A stretch of 64,000 nucleotides of DNA from Methanomassiliicoccales archaeon (GTDB lineage: Archaea > Thermoplasmatota > Thermoplasmata > Methanomassiliicoccales > UBA472), in contig DASXVU010000030.1 in NCBI GenBank assembly GCA_036504055.1, positions 62,001 to 126,000 on the forward strand. The letters run 5' to 3'. The position numbers were made by a program, and so were the translations under genes. The notes beneath the pieces were generated by a model that saw only the letters and a program-made list of their open reading frames with translations, made no database searches and was not told where the DNA came from. Shown here piece after piece: positions 1 through 9,202 of this stretch (positions are counted from its first letter, which is position 1; each line of letters begins with the position of its first letter).

Positions 1-501
1 GTGGGGATCTGGATACGCAGGTTACGGAATGCGATGGCCTCCCCGACCTTGGGATAGATCAATGAAAGACGGTGGTGCATATCCCACAGCATGTAGACCG
101 CAAAACCGGGAATGGTGTCCCGGCGATTGACCGGCATGGGCCTACCACCGACCACTCCCACCTTGGGATCGTCGAAATGGGAGACCAGATAATCGAGCGC
201 ACCATCACCCAGGTTGTTATCGGCATTGACCAGGACGAGAATATCTCCCTTGGCGGTGGCCATGAAGGCGTTGACCGCAGAGTTCTTTCCTTCTCTCTTC
301 TCCTGTCTCAGGAGACCGATTCGTCCTTCTTTAGTCGCATATTCCATGACGATGCCATCGGTGCCGTCGGTGCTACCGCTCGAGACCACAATTATTTCTT
401 GGATGATGCCATGGACTGTCTGGGCCAGTATCGAATCGAGGGTGCGGCGTATGTTTTTCTCCTCGTTGTAGGCACATACTCCTATCGACACTGACAGCAT
501 C
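1..501 (-). CDS. Family 2 glycosyltransferase, N-terminal part (cut by window edge)
   Basis: The frame runs leftward from an ATG at 501 and is still open at base 1, giving 167 residues. It begins MLSVSIGVCAYNEEKNI and continues with a VVSSGSTDGTDGI segment and a VNADNN segment, which is the normal order of the GT-A nucleotide-binding fold of GT2 enzymes (first strand with AYNEE, then the SxGSTDGT loop, then a DxD-like site). These enzymes transfer a sugar from a nucleotide or lipid-phosphate donor, usually at the cytoplasmic face of the membrane. The acceptor cannot be told from the N-terminal half. Frame-open sequence continues a little upstream of 501 but has no ATG. It lies divergent from the GT2 gene at 694, so the two may share a glycan pathway. 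Confidence 0.85.
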
Positions 502-693
502 TTCCTCAGATAGTCCAAGTCAATATTTGAATCGTTTGGGGGAGCTTGTTTGAATCCCAGGATCCGATGCCTGATCATGTCTGGATGCCAAATTTCACAT
601 AAGGATAGCGCCCCGGTCCCAAGGCTCTTTTCCAACAATTCAATGAACGATAATTATTAAATATACATCACATTTTCTCATAGGGGATAGTTC

Positions 694-1800
694 ATGAACG
701 CTTGGTCGGAGGATTCATTTTCCATCATCTTACCTACTCTCAATGAGAGTGAGAACATCCTCCCGATGATGGAGACATTGAACACACTCTATCCGGCAGC
801 CGGAATCATCGTCGTCGATGACCACTCCAGGGATGGAACGGCCGACATAGCGCTCGAGTACGGGAAGAAAAGGGGCAACGTACAAGTGGTGCAAAGGGAC
901 CCGTCCGACCGAGGACTCACCGCCTCCATAATGGACGGAATAATGCATGCCCGCACCAAGTACTTCGTCGTTCTTGACTCGGATTTCCAACATCCTCCGG
1001 AATCGATAGCCGGGTTGATCAAGGAACTGATCAACGGCAATGACCTGGCCATAGGGGTGAGGCAGGACAAGATGGAGCTCTCATTCTCCCGGAAATGGGC
1101 TTCCATAGGGGCTCATGCCATGGCCAACTCCTATCTGCATGCCAAGAGGCAGCCGACCTCCAGGGACACCATGTCCGGATTCTTTGCTGGCCATTCCGAT
1201 CTATGCCAAAAGGTGATCGAGGCCAAGGGCAACAAGTTCGAGAGGGCCGGTTTCAAGGGGCTTTTCGACCTGCTCAAGTTCATGCCCCGCGACATCAAGA
1301 TAGCGGAGGTCGAGTTCAAGTTCAACTCCCGGAGGGCGGGAGAATCCAAGCTGAGCTCCCGTATCATTCTGTCCATAATGCGCCAGTGCGGCATCGGAGG
1401 CAAGCTCCTCGCCTACACTTCGATGTTCTTCCTCACGAACATGATCGGCCGCTTCATAGCGGCCTCCGGACTGGGGCTGCTGTTCACCTTCTGGTTCTTG
1501 GACTGGATCGGGGTCGGGGCCACCTGGAACTCGACCTTGATCGTGTCGACCATAGCCTCGTTGATCTTTGCGGTCGCCTACATCGTGTTCGCCAACAAGG
1601 TCATGTTCACTCATGGGAGCAGGAAAGGGCTATTGCTCGGGTCGAAGCTTGTCGCAACCGGTTTCAGCGGTTACCTGATCAGCCTGTACATATTCTACAT
1701 CGCCTTCTCCACCGTCACCGAGATCCAGATGGTCTCGATATTCTTCGGTTTCGGCATAGGCTACGCGTTCGACGCGGTCGGAGCCAGCATCAGGGCGTGA
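694..1800 (+). CDS. Dolichol-phosphate mannosyltransferase-like GT2 with GtrA-type membrane domain
   Basis: This 368-residue protein has an N-terminal GT2 domain (about residues 8-235) with IILPTLNESENI, VVDDHSRDGTADI and a VVLDSDFQHPP acceptor-site motif typical of DPM1-type polyprenyl-phosphate sugar transferases. The C-terminal 120 residues hold four hydrophobic segments resembling a GtrA-like flippase domain. Known relatives load a hexose from a nucleotide sugar onto a polyprenyl phosphate, and the fused membrane part may help present it for surface glycosylation. A TATA-like ATTAAATATAC lies about 30-40 bases upstream and AGGGGATAG precedes the ATG at a usable distance. The sugar and lipid are inferred only at family level. 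Its 3' end is 3 bases from the convergent GT2 gene. Confidence 0.88.
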   Translation: MNAWSEDSFSIILPTLNESENILPMMETLNTLYPAAGIIVVDDHSRDGTADIALEYGKKRGNVQVVQRDPSDRGLTASIMDGIMHARTKYFVVLDSDFQHPPESIAGLIKELINGNDLAIGVRQDKMELSFSRKWASIGAHAMANSYLHAKRQPTSRDTMSGFFAGHSDLCQKVIEAKGNKFERAGFKGLFDLLKFMPRDIKIAEVEFKFNSRRAGESKLSSRIILSIMRQCGIGGKLLAYTSMFFLTNMIGRFIAASGLGLLFTFWFLDWIGVGATWNSTLIVSTIASLIFAVAYIVFANKVMFTHGSRKGLLLGSKLVATGFSGYLISLYIFYIAFSTVTEIQMVSIFFGFGIGYAFDAVGASIRA

Positions 1801-1803
1801 AGA

Positions 1804-2706
1804 TCAACTGTTGGCCTCGTTCTTGACCACTAGTTTGAGGGCGTCGAGATATCCCCTGATATAGGAACGGAACGCTCCCTTGGACCTCTGGGCCGATATG
1901 ATCAGGAAATAATATGGCAACAGGATGAACGTCTGGCCCATGGCGCAGGAGATCTTTGTGATGCCCCGTTTCCTCTTTTTGACCAGCAACAGCATGTTCC
2001 TGCCATAATAGTAGGAACGGAACGGTGTCATGATGTTCGAGCCGCCGACCCCGGAGGAAAGGGACACCTTGTGATAGACGATGGTGTTCGGCGCGTACCA
2101 AGAACCGAAACCCCTGTCCTTGGCCCTGATGCAGAAATCGATGTCCTCCCCGTAGATGTTATACTGCTCGTCGAAAAGACCGATGGTCCGGAACAGGTCG
2201 GCCCTGACCAGGATGGAGCAGCCAGTGATGTAATCCTGTTCGCTCTCCTCTCCCTGGCCTTGGTTGATCAGGTCCATGTCGGTGTGCTTCGAGTAGCCAA
2301 GCCATTTGTTGAACGTCCCGCCGGAGAACCATATCCGGTTCGAGTTGTGGTAGAGGATCTTGGGGGAGACCAGCCCTGCCTCGGGATGCCTGTCCAATGC
2401 CTCCTTCAGTTGAACTATGAAATCCCCCTTGCCGATGGCGTCGTTGTTGATGACAAGGATGTGCGTTGCACCGGCATCCAATGCGAGGCGGATGCCCTTG
2501 TTCACACCTTTGACATAACCCTCGTTGGTCGGGTTAGCGATGAGCGTGGCGGTCGGCAGCGCCTGGCGCATCTTCTCCGCTGAGCCATCAGCTGAACCAT
2601 TGTCCACTACCACCAGACCGACATCGTCGTACCCGCCGGACAGGATCGACCGGGCACACTCAATGGTATCGTCCGGTCGGTTCCAATTGACGGTTACGGC
2701 GAACAT
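1804..2706 (-). CDS. GT2 glycosyltransferase, rhamnosyltransferase-like
   Basis: This is a 300-residue GT2 protein. MFAVTVNWNRPDDTIEC opens the fold, followed by VVVDNGSADGSAEKM, the ATHILVINNDA donor-metal site and GWF/EDIDFCIRAKDRGF, the ED-type catalytic region found in rhamnosyl- and related transferases that extend surface polysaccharides. The start at 2706 is chosen because AAGGGG sits five bases upstream and the fold starts there; in-frame ATGs at 2724 and 2748 would add 6 or 14 residues. A hydrophobic stretch near residues 250-270 may bind the membrane. It is convergent with the DPM1-like gene. The acceptor glycan cannot be inferred. Confidence 0.85.
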   Translation of the reverse strand: MFAVTVNWNRPDDTIECARSILSGGYDDVGLVVVDNGSADGSAEKMRQALPTATLIANPTNEGYVKGVNKGIRLALDAGATHILVINNDAIGKGDFIVQLKEALDRHPEAGLVSPKILYHNSNRIWFSGGTFNKWLGYSKHTDMDLINQGQGEESEQDYITGCSILVRADLFRTIGLFDEQYNIYGEDIDFCIRAKDRGFGSWYAPNTIVYHKVSLSSGVGGSNIMTPFRSYYYGRNMLLLVKKRKRGITKISCAMGQTFILLPYYFLIISAQRSKGAFRSYIRGYLDALKLVVKNEANS

Positions 2707-2809
2707 TTTGACCCCTTGGGCCATGCGGGAGTGATGGTCAGTGGACATTATAATTTGATTGACTGAAGAGGAGCAGATATAAAAAGGTCGAGCTAGAATA
2801 GTCGTCCCG

Positions 2810-3199
2810 ATGACGCTAAAGCAGTTCGATGTGAATGTTCAGAACAAGCCAGGAGAGGTCGCACACATCGCTGAGGCACTTGCCAAAGGAGCGGTCAATA
2901 TAAGGGGCATCGCGACGGAACGTGGTCCGACCAATCCCATGATGCACATCATAACGGACGATGATGTGAGCACCCGGAAGGCCCTGAGCAACGCCGGTTT
3001 CCAGTTCAAGGAGAGGGATATCCTGGTGGTCGGCCTTCAGAACAAGGCCGGAGAACTGGCAAAGATCGCCAAGAAGCTGGAGCGCGGCGGCGTCAACATC
3101 GATTCAATGTTCATCCTGGTGAGCACCTCACCCCAGACGGAGATCGCCATAGGCGTGGACAAGCCTGGAGAAGCCCAGAAGCTACTGGACTACTCCTGA
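2810..3199 (+). CDS. Tandem ACT-domain protein
   Basis: The 129-residue protein consists of two ACT domains, about residues 3-65 and 70-129. Each begins with a NKPGEVAHIAEAL or NKAGELAKIAKKL segment followed by GVNI, the usual first strand and helix of an amino-acid-binding ACT fold. No catalytic domain is attached, so it is probably a stand-alone amino-acid sensor. ATATAAAAAGG lies about 25-30 bases before the ATG and there is no Shine-Dalgarno sequence, so a leaderless transcript is likely. Its last ten bases overlap the convergent exporter gene. Ligand and partner are not evident from the neighbours. Confidence 0.82.
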   Translation: MTLKQFDVNVQNKPGEVAHIAEALAKGAVNIRGIATERGPTNPMMHIITDDDVSTRKALSNAGFQFKERDILVVGLQNKAGELAKIAKKLERGGVNIDSMFILVSTSPQTEIAIGVDKPGEAQKLLDYS

Positions 3200-4095
3200 G
3201 CCAATCTCTTGGATTTAACATCCTCCGACTGGTTCATCGAGATCACGATGACCGACAGGAGGATCATCGCCCCGCCGATGGCTGTGGCCACGGTGGGCAT
3301 CTCGCCCAATAGAAGAATTGCGAACAGAATGCCGAACACTATCTCGACCAATAGGATGACCGAGGCCATCGTTGCGCCCAGATGTTTCAAACCCACCGAG
3401 TAGAGGATGAAGGCCAAAGCGGTACAGAAGATGCCGATGAACAACGCCGCCATAGTTCCGGTGGATTCAATACTGTAGTCCTTGGTGAGGACCAGCATTA
3501 CGGGGATCAGGAACACCGCGGTCTCGATTATCACCGCACCGGTGGCAGAAGCCAGCAGTTCGGTCCCGTTGAGCTCCCGGGTCAGCAGGACGACGTAGAA
3601 TGCCCAGAGTATGCCGGCCCCGAATACCAGCATGTTACCTTCGAACGATCCGCTGATGATGGCCGACAGGTCGCCATTGGTGGAGATTATCACTACGCCC
3701 ACCAGACCTATGACCAGACCCATGACCATCCACCGGTTCAACCTCTCTTTGAGGACGAAAACGGCCAGGATCGCTATGAATACCACATTGATGTCGACCA
3801 GCAGGACGGTGTTGGTGGCGCTGGTCATGGTCATGCCAACATTCTGGAAGAGCATGGCGACGGCATTGAACAGGGCGATGACCCACAGCCCCTTGATCCT
3901 GAAGACAGAGAGATCGAGCTGCTTCATGGCCACTAGGGCAATGAATATGGCTATCGCCCCGAACACATAACGAAGGGCGGAGAACAGCACCGGGTCCATG
4001 TGCTCGACGCCGATCTTGCCTGCGGCGAATGATGTTCCCCATATGATGCCTGCCACGACAAGGATCAGCTCATAGCGTCGGGAGGCTAGATTCAC
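3190..4095 (-). CDS. EamA/DMT-family transporter
   Basis: The 301-residue protein has ten predicted membrane helices arranged as two EamA repeats of about 140 residues. Typical motifs include IWGTSFAAGKIGVEHMDPVLFSALRY near the N-terminus and GLKHLGATMASVILLVEIVFGILFAILLLGE in the second repeat. Members of this drug/metabolite superfamily usually export amino acids or other small metabolites across the cytoplasmic membrane; the substrate is not predictable here. It ends inside the last codons of the ACT-domain gene, which is on the opposite strand, so the pairing is probably coincidental although an amino-acid sensor and exporter side by side is suggestive. Confidence 0.88.
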   Translation of the reverse strand: MNLASRRYELILVVAGIIWGTSFAAGKIGVEHMDPVLFSALRYVFGAIAIFIALVAMKQLDLSVFRIKGLWVIALFNAVAMLFQNVGMTMTSATNTVLLVDINVVFIAILAVFVLKERLNRWMVMGLVIGLVGVVIISTNGDLSAIISGSFEGNMLVFGAGILWAFYVVLLTRELNGTELLASATGAVIIETAVFLIPVMLVLTKDYSIESTGTMAALFIGIFCTALAFILYSVGLKHLGATMASVILLVEIVFGILFAILLLGEMPTVATAIGGAMILLSVIVISMNQSEDVKSKRLAQE

Positions 4096-4137
4096 GCATC
4101 GGGCGTAACCCTTCTGACTATTTATGGTCTGGGCGTG

Positions 4138-5256
4138 CTACTGGATATCAGGCAGGGATCTTCCCTCGAGGGAAGCCGGCCCTTCCAGTTTTACGCCGTC
4201 CCCGAGCACGGAATCGACCAAGGACACCCCCGGTCCGATGATACATCCCTCACCCAGTATGCTTCCCCTGAGGATGGCACCGGCCCCTATCTGGCATCGG
4301 TCGAGCAGAAGGGAGTCCTCCACGCTTACCTTCTCACCCAGCGTCGACTCCTTCCCGATCGCGCTCCTGGTAACGGAGGTCCCCCTGCCCAACCTGGTCC
4401 TTTCCCCCACGTAGACCGGCCCGTATATCCTGGCGCCCTCTGCGTTGAATCCCGATCCGAATATCTTTCCCTTGCATAGAGCTCCCCTTATCGTTATATT
4501 CTGACCGTGCCTCTCGGCCAGATCGATGTTTGCCCGGAACAGGTCCTTGGGGCGGCCGATGTCCTTCCAGTACCCGTTCAGACGCGATGCGCAGAGGACC
4601 TTCCCCTGCTGCAGCAGGTCGGGGAAAAGGTTCTTGGAGAAATCGTACTTTGTGGCAGTTGGGACATGGTCCAGGACCTCGGGCTCGAGGACGTAGGTGC
4701 CAGCATTGATCACGTTCGAGAACACCTCTTCCGGTTTGGGCTTCTCCTTGAAGCGTTCTATCCTCCCGTCGGCGTTGACGCCAACGATCCCGAACTGTTC
4801 CGGCCTTTCGACCTCGGTCAGGGCCATAGTGACAAGGGCCTTTTTCTCCATATGCAGGTCGATGAGGCGCCCCAGATCGGCATCGGTGATGGTGTCACCG
4901 CTTCCCACTATGAACGTGCCATGGATCCTGTCCTGCAGCAGTTTCACCGCTCCGGCGGTTCCCATGGGCGTCTCCTCATATGCGTAAACTATCTTCGCTC
5001 CAGAACGGGTCGTCTCGCCCAGGCTCTTTACGATGTCCTGTGAGCGGTAGCCGCAGGCAATGAATATCTCCTCCACGCCGGCCGACGCCAGAGAGTTGAT
5101 GACATATTCTATGCACGGCCGCCCCAGCACCGGGAGGAGGGGCTTGGGCCGGGTGTTCGTCAAAGGCTTGAGCCTGGTTCCTTCCCCGCCGGCCATGATC
5201 ACGGCCTGTCTCACTCCGACCTTACGATCTGACATCTTAGACCCCACTTTTTCCAT
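4138..5256 (-). CDS. Sugar-1-phosphate nucleotidylyltransferase with left-handed beta-helix domain
   Basis: The protein has 372 residues. The N-terminal half is an NTP-transferase with AVIMAGGEGTRLKPLT followed by RPKPLLPVLGRP, the pyrophosphorylase signature; VGSGDTI supplies the metal-binding acidic residue. From about residue 250 the sequence turns into hexapeptide repeats (IRGALCKGKIFGSGF, then IYGPVYVGERTRLG) forming a left-handed beta-helix. Related archaeal enzymes are glucose-1-phosphate thymidylyl- or uridylyltransferases, or GlmU-like bifunctional GlcNAc-1-phosphate enzymes; the exact sugar is open. It follows the DUF89 gene with a 3-base gap in one operon and fits the nearby glycosyltransferases. 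An internal ATG seven codons in (MSDRKV) is an alternative start. Confidence 0.88.
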   Translation of the reverse strand: MEKVGSKMSDRKVGVRQAVIMAGGEGTRLKPLTNTRPKPLLPVLGRPCIEYVINSLASAGVEEIFIACGYRSQDIVKSLGETTRSGAKIVYAYEETPMGTAGAVKLLQDRIHGTFIVGSGDTITDADLGRLIDLHMEKKALVTMALTEVERPEQFGIVGVNADGRIERFKEKPKPEEVFSNVINAGTYVLEPEVLDHVPTATKYDFSKNLFPDLLQQGKVLCASRLNGYWKDIGRPKDLFRANIDLAERHGQNITIRGALCKGKIFGSGFNAEGARIYGPVYVGERTRLGRGTSVTRSAIGKESTLGEKVSVEDSLLLDRCQIGAGAILRGSILGEGCIIGPGVSLVDSVLGDGVKLEGPASLEGRSLPDIQ

Positions 5257-5259
5257 GAC

Positions 5260-6132
5260 TTATCTTGAAACACACAGTTTGACCACGTTCTGGTCCGGCC
5301 CGGCCCCGATCGCCTCCGCCACCGGTCGGCACTTGGTCCGCATCAGATAGGCGACGGGGGGATACCTCTGGTCAGAGAGCGACTCGAAGTTCGCCATGCC
5401 CTTTGAGATTATCAGGTCGGCCTTCTCCAGTTCCTGGAGCAGCGGCCGCCCTATCCGACCGGTATCGATGCCGATGGCGAACGAATCGGTGCTCATCCAG
5501 GCGTCGAAGACCTTGTCCATGCCCGTGACCTTGAGGTCCGACTCGGTGACATCGGTGAGGATCGGTTCGCCCTTGACCACTCCGACCACCCTGACACCCA
5601 TTGCCTTCAGTTCATTCACCAGCAGGCGGTCGAAAACGATCTCCCCGCAATTGTCCATCAGATAGACCACGCTGGCATCCTTGACCAGGAGGCGTTTCAT
5701 CTGGGCCACGTCATTGACCCCGAGTCCCTGACCGACCAACGCATCAAACTTGCGGCCCAGGTCCTCCGGTTCGTCATAGCCTATACCGAGCCCGAAGTCC
5801 AGCACGTTCCCGATGATGGACATCAGGCAGGCCGCCTGCAACCGGTCGGATGAATCGTTGACATAGGCCTCGGCGCGCGGATAGAGGGAAGCGGCGATCT
5901 GGTTAGCTCTCTCCTTCAGCTCATGATAGGGGTCCTTGCTCCCGATGGCATCATAGACCGCCCGATGGACCTTGGTCGCCACCGCCGCCGAATTCACTCC
6001 TGGACGGAATCCCTCAGCCAGGATCTTGACCGCGACCGCCATGGCCTGGTCCTTGAGCGATGGATCGACCAGTTCCGTCTCGAACAGGACCCGGTTAAGA
6101 AGGCACGGGACGCAGTCGGCTGCAATCTGCAT
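5260..6132 (-). CDS. DUF89/ARMT1-like metal-dependent phosphatase
   Basis: The 290-residue protein starts MQIAADCVPCLLNRVLFE, with the CxxC of the archaeal DUF89 subgroup, and contains YLMDNCGEIVFDRLL (DN...GE metal and phosphate site), PILTDVTESD and SKGMANFESLSD, the conserved Asp, Lys and Asn loops of this fold. Known members are metal-dependent damage-control phosphatases that hydrolyse sugar phosphates or unwanted phosphometabolites. Being directly upstream of a sugar-1-phosphate nucleotidylyltransferase, with 3 bases between stop and start, it plausibly cleans up a sugar phosphate in that pathway; that is inference from position. Confidence 0.85.
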   Translation of the reverse strand: MQIAADCVPCLLNRVLFETELVDPSLKDQAMAVAVKILAEGFRPGVNSAAVATKVHRAVYDAIGSKDPYHELKERANQIAASLYPRAEAYVNDSSDRLQAACLMSIIGNVLDFGLGIGYDEPEDLGRKFDALVGQGLGVNDVAQMKRLLVKDASVVYLMDNCGEIVFDRLLVNELKAMGVRVVGVVKGEPILTDVTESDLKVTGMDKVFDAWMSTDSFAIGIDTGRIGRPLLQELEKADLIISKGMANFESLSDQRYPPVAYLMRTKCRPVAEAIGAGPDQNVVKLCVSR

Positions 6133-6219
6133 ACTGCCACAGTAATTGATGGACCCTGATTAACCCTTCGAAAAGATTGTTACCAAAATAGAAAAGATAA
6201 ACGGTTTGGCCTTGGGCGT

Positions 6220-6279
6220 TTATTTCTTTCCGCATCCGCAGCCGCACTTCTTGTCCTTCTTTACTTCCTTCTCTGCCAT
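6220..6279 (-). CDS. 19-residue Lys/Cys-Gly peptide
   Basis: Reading leftward from the ATG at 6279 gives [19 protein letters not shown] followed by TAA. GAGGTGAT, a full match to the archaeal anti-Shine-Dalgarno, sits five bases upstream of the ATG, which is stronger than that of most genes in this window. The peptide is a basic/acidic leader with a CGCGCG tail, so it could bind a thiophilic metal such as copper or zinc, or serve as a small redox peptide. I do not recognise a characterised family. It lies in the divergent gap between the DUF89 gene and the Cdc48 gene. Being this short it would be missed by normal gene callers; the ribosome site is the main argument that it is translated. Confidence 0.6.
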   Translation of the reverse strand: MAEKEVKKDKKCGCGCGKK

Positions 6280-6413
6280 TAAGAATCACCTCTTTATGGT
6301 TTGGACATGTCACCTCTTCTCCCCTTTTTAAGCTTACGCTCCTAACCTTCGTATGTGATATGTCCAGATGGACACGCAATTCTTTAATTAGGCCAGAACC
6401 GCTATCCTGGCCA

Positions 6414-8606
6414 ATGGCCGAGAGCATCATCCTTCGTGTCGCAAGGGCACATCACCAATCAGAAGTAGGCTTGGGACGCGCCCGCATCGATGCCAAGACC
6501 AGGAAGGACCTGGCGGTAGAGGTCGGCGACATAATCGAGATCGTCGGCAAACGCAGCACCGCCGCAAAGGTGTTCCGCGCGGCCCAGGAGGACGAGTCCA
6601 AGGGCATCATCCGTATCGACGGCATGATCCGCTCGAACGCCGTGGTATCGATCGGGGAGAAGGTCACGGTAAAGAAGGCGGAATCGCTGCCGGCCACAAG
6701 GGTCACCGTGGCGCCTAAGATACCGTCCGGGAAGCACGTCCGTTTCGGTACCGGAGTGGAGGACCTGTTCCGAAAGGGTCTGGCGTCCAGGCCCCTCGCC
6801 AAGGGTGACGAGATCATAATCCCGAACATAGCCCTGATGGGCGGGTTCCTGCCGTTCACGGTGGTCAGCACGGTGCCGCAAGGTATAGTGGTGGTAGGAG
6901 ACCACACCGAACTGGTGGTCAAGACCGAGACCAGCGAGACCAAGGAAACGGTAGCCCCGTCGGTCACCTACGATGACGTCGGTGGCCTGGAGGGGGAGAT
7001 GCAACGCATCCGGGAGATGATCGAGCTTCCGTTGAAGCACCCGGAACTGTTCGACCGGCTGGGAATCGACGCTCCGAAGGGAGTCCTTCTCTATGGACCG
7101 CCAGGTACCGGAAAGACGCTGCTGGCGAAGGCGGTGGCCAACGAAGCGGGAGCCAGTTTCTATTCCATCCAGGGCCCGGAGATCATATCCAAGTATTACG
7201 GGCAGAGCGAGGAGAAGCTCAGGGAGAAGTTCGAGGAGGCCGAGAAGAACGCTCCCTCGATCGTTTTCATTGATGAACTGGATTCGATAGCTCCGAAAAG
7301 GGAGGATGTCTCCGGTGAGGTCGAACGGAGGGTGGTGGCCCAGCTGTTGACGCTTATGGACGGAATGGCCGGAAGGGGCCAGGTCATTGTGATCGGAGCC
7401 ACCAACCGGGAGGATGCCATCGATCCGGCGCTGAGAAGACCGGGCCGTTTCGACCGGGAGATAGAGATCGGGGTTCCATCGAAGGAAGGACGCAGGGAGA
7501 TCCTGGAGATCCACACCCGGGGCATGCCGCTTTCGGAAGGGTTCAATATCGAGAAATACGCCTTCGCCACCCATGGGTTCGTGGGAGCGGACCTGGCAGC
7601 GCTAGCCAGGGAAGCGGCCATGAAATGCCTGGGACGTCTGGTCCCAGACCTGGAGCTGGACAAGGCCATACCGGTGGAGATTCTTGAGAAGGTCCGGGTG
7701 ACCGAACAGGACTTCGATGACGCCCTCAAGGAGGTCGAGCCGAGTGCCATGAGGGAGGTCCTGATCGAGGTTCCGCATGTCACCTGGAACGATGTTGGCG
7801 GCCTCGAGGACGTCAAGACCCAGCTGAAGGAGATGGTGGAGATGCCGATGGAAAGGGGCGACTCCTTCAAGCGCATGGGCATCAGGCCCGCAAAGGGCAT
7901 CCTGCTCTATGGACCGCCAGGCACCGGAAAGACGCTGCTGGCGAAGGCGGTGGCCAACGAATCCAGGGCCAATTTCATTTCCATCAAGGGCCCGGAGATC
8001 ATGAGCAAGTGGGTGGGCGAGTCGGAGAAGGCGATACGACAGGCCTTCAAGAAGGCCAAGCAGGTCGCGCCATCGATCGTCTTCCTGGATGAGATCGACG
8101 CGATCGCCCCGAGACGTGGCTCGTCGGAGAACGGCGCCACGGAAAGGGTGGTCAACCAGCTGCTCACATCCATAGACGGCATGGAATCAATGGAGGGCGT
8201 CACGGTCATGGCTGCCTCGAACCGCCCGGACATCATCGATTCGGCCCTGCTGCGCCCGGGAAGGTTCGACCGGCTGATCCTGGTGCCGCTGCCGGACGAC
8301 GAGGCCCGCAAGAGCATCCTCACGATCCATACCAGATCAATGCCGTTGAAGAACGTGGACATCGATCGCCTGGTGAATTCCACCGAGGGTTACGTCGGTG
8401 CTGACCTGGAGAACCTGTGCCGTGAGGCGGCGATGACCTCCCTTAGGGAGGATCCGGAGGCAGTCTCCGTCGAACAGAGACATTTCGAGAAGGCCCTGAA
8501 GGTCATCAAGGCTTCCGTGGACAAGGACGTCATGAAGTTCTATGACAACATGGGCAAGGCCCTGGACAAGAAACGGGCCGGTTGGGACGAAGGTATCTAC
8601 CGGTGA
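6414..8606 (+). CDS. Cdc48/VCP/VAT-type AAA+ ATPase
   Basis: The 730-residue protein has the full Cdc48 layout: double-psi barrel N-domain (about 1-180), D1 AAA module with GPPGTGKT at about 228-235 and IVFIDELDS, and D2 with a second GPPGTGKT at about 500-507, IVFLDEIDA, and the arginine-finger region LRPGRFDR in both. The last three residues are Ile-Tyr-Arg, a hydrophobic-Tyr-X tail known to dock archaeal unfoldases on the 20S proteasome. It therefore should unfold substrates for degradation. The start at 6414 is chosen because MAESIILRV begins the N-domain and TTCTTTAATTA lies about 26 bases upstream, suggesting a leaderless transcript; upstream in-frame codons are not family-like. Confidence 0.95.
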   Translation: MAESIILRVARAHHQSEVGLGRARIDAKTRKDLAVEVGDIIEIVGKRSTAAKVFRAAQEDESKGIIRIDGMIRSNAVVSIGEKVTVKKAESLPATRVTVAPKIPSGKHVRFGTGVEDLFRKGLASRPLAKGDEIIIPNIALMGGFLPFTVVSTVPQGIVVVGDHTELVVKTETSETKETVAPSVTYDDVGGLEGEMQRIREMIELPLKHPELFDRLGIDAPKGVLLYGPPGTGKTLLAKAVANEAGASFYSIQGPEIISKYYGQSEEKLREKFEEAEKNAPSIVFIDELDSIAPKREDVSGEVERRVVAQLLTLMDGMAGRGQVIVIGATNREDAIDPALRRPGRFDREIEIGVPSKEGRREILEIHTRGMPLSEGFNIEKYAFATHGFVGADLAALAREAAMKCLGRLVPDLELDKAIPVEILEKVRVTEQDFDDALKEVEPSAMREVLIEVPHVTWNDVGGLEDVKTQLKEMVEMPMERGDSFKRMGIRPAKGILLYGPPGTGKTLLAKAVANESRANFISIKGPEIMSKWVGESEKAIRQAFKKAKQVAPSIVFLDEIDAIAPRRGSSENGATERVVNQLLTSIDGMESMEGVTVMAASNRPDIIDSALLRPGRFDRLILVPLPDDEARKSILTIHTRSMPLKNVDIDRLVNSTEGYVGADLENLCREAAMTSLREDPEAVSVEQRHFEKALKVIKASVDKDVMKFYDNMGKALDKKRAGWDEGIYR

Positions 8607-8611
8607 ACATC

Positions 8612-9118
8612 ATGGCAATTACAATTAAGACTCAAACCCCGGCAGAGAAGAAGGAGCACAAGGAGCTTGTCGCCGTTATGATGAAGTTCGGTTTTGGCGA
8701 GCCTGACCTACGGCTTAGGAGGGACCGCATGGAGCGCAGCATGAAGCGTCCGGTGAACGAGGTCGAGGCCTCCCTGTCGCTGCTCGAAGAAATACTGTCC
8801 TCTGCCGACTCCGTGCAGGAGAAGGTGTCCCTGTTCTTCGGTATGGCCGAGATATTCCACCTCACCGGAAAGGACCCATCCCCACCGTTGAGCGCGATGC
8901 ATAAGACCGAACTCTCCACCTTCAAGGAGATCGGCTTCCGCATGGTCAGGGTGGAAGCGTCCAAGGACGCCTGCCCGGAGTGCAAGAAGTTATCCGGCAA
9001 AGTGGTTGCCATCGAGGATGCCTTGAAAGGCGGCGTCCTGCCGCATCGCGCCTGCAAGCATGATGTCAGGAAAGGGACCGGTCTCTGCCGGTGCAGATTT
9101 CTGGCAGAATTCGGATGA
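8612..9118 (+). CDS. Cys/His metal-site protein co-transcribed with Cdc48
   Basis: This 168-residue protein starts six bases after the Cdc48 stop; its ribosome site GGTGA overlaps the Cdc48 stop codon, so the two are translationally linked. Residues 1-115 are helical and highly charged with no recognised domain. The tail holds C121-x2-C124, then LSGKVVAIEDALKG, then H145-x2-C148-x-H150 and C159-x-C161. That arrangement (CxxC, a G-V-IEDA strand, then a HxxCxH cluster) recalls the C-terminal metal site of phage Mu F/SPP1 gp7-type proteins, which is a resemblance only. A role as an adaptor or cofactor for the unfoldase is inferred from linkage. Function otherwise unknown. Confidence 0.75.
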   Translation: MAITIKTQTPAEKKEHKELVAVMMKFGFGEPDLRLRRDRMERSMKRPVNEVEASLSLLEEILSSADSVQEKVSLFFGMAEIFHLTGKDPSPPLSAMHKTELSTFKEIGFRMVRVEASKDACPECKKLSGKVVAIEDALKGGVLPHRACKHDVRKGTGLCRCRFLAEFG

Positions 9119-9202
9119 GCGCGTGTCTGAATGGTCAAAAGCCTAATATATTGAACAACCCATTTTACGGCTTGGATTTCCAATCGCTGGGGGATGCACA
9201 TC

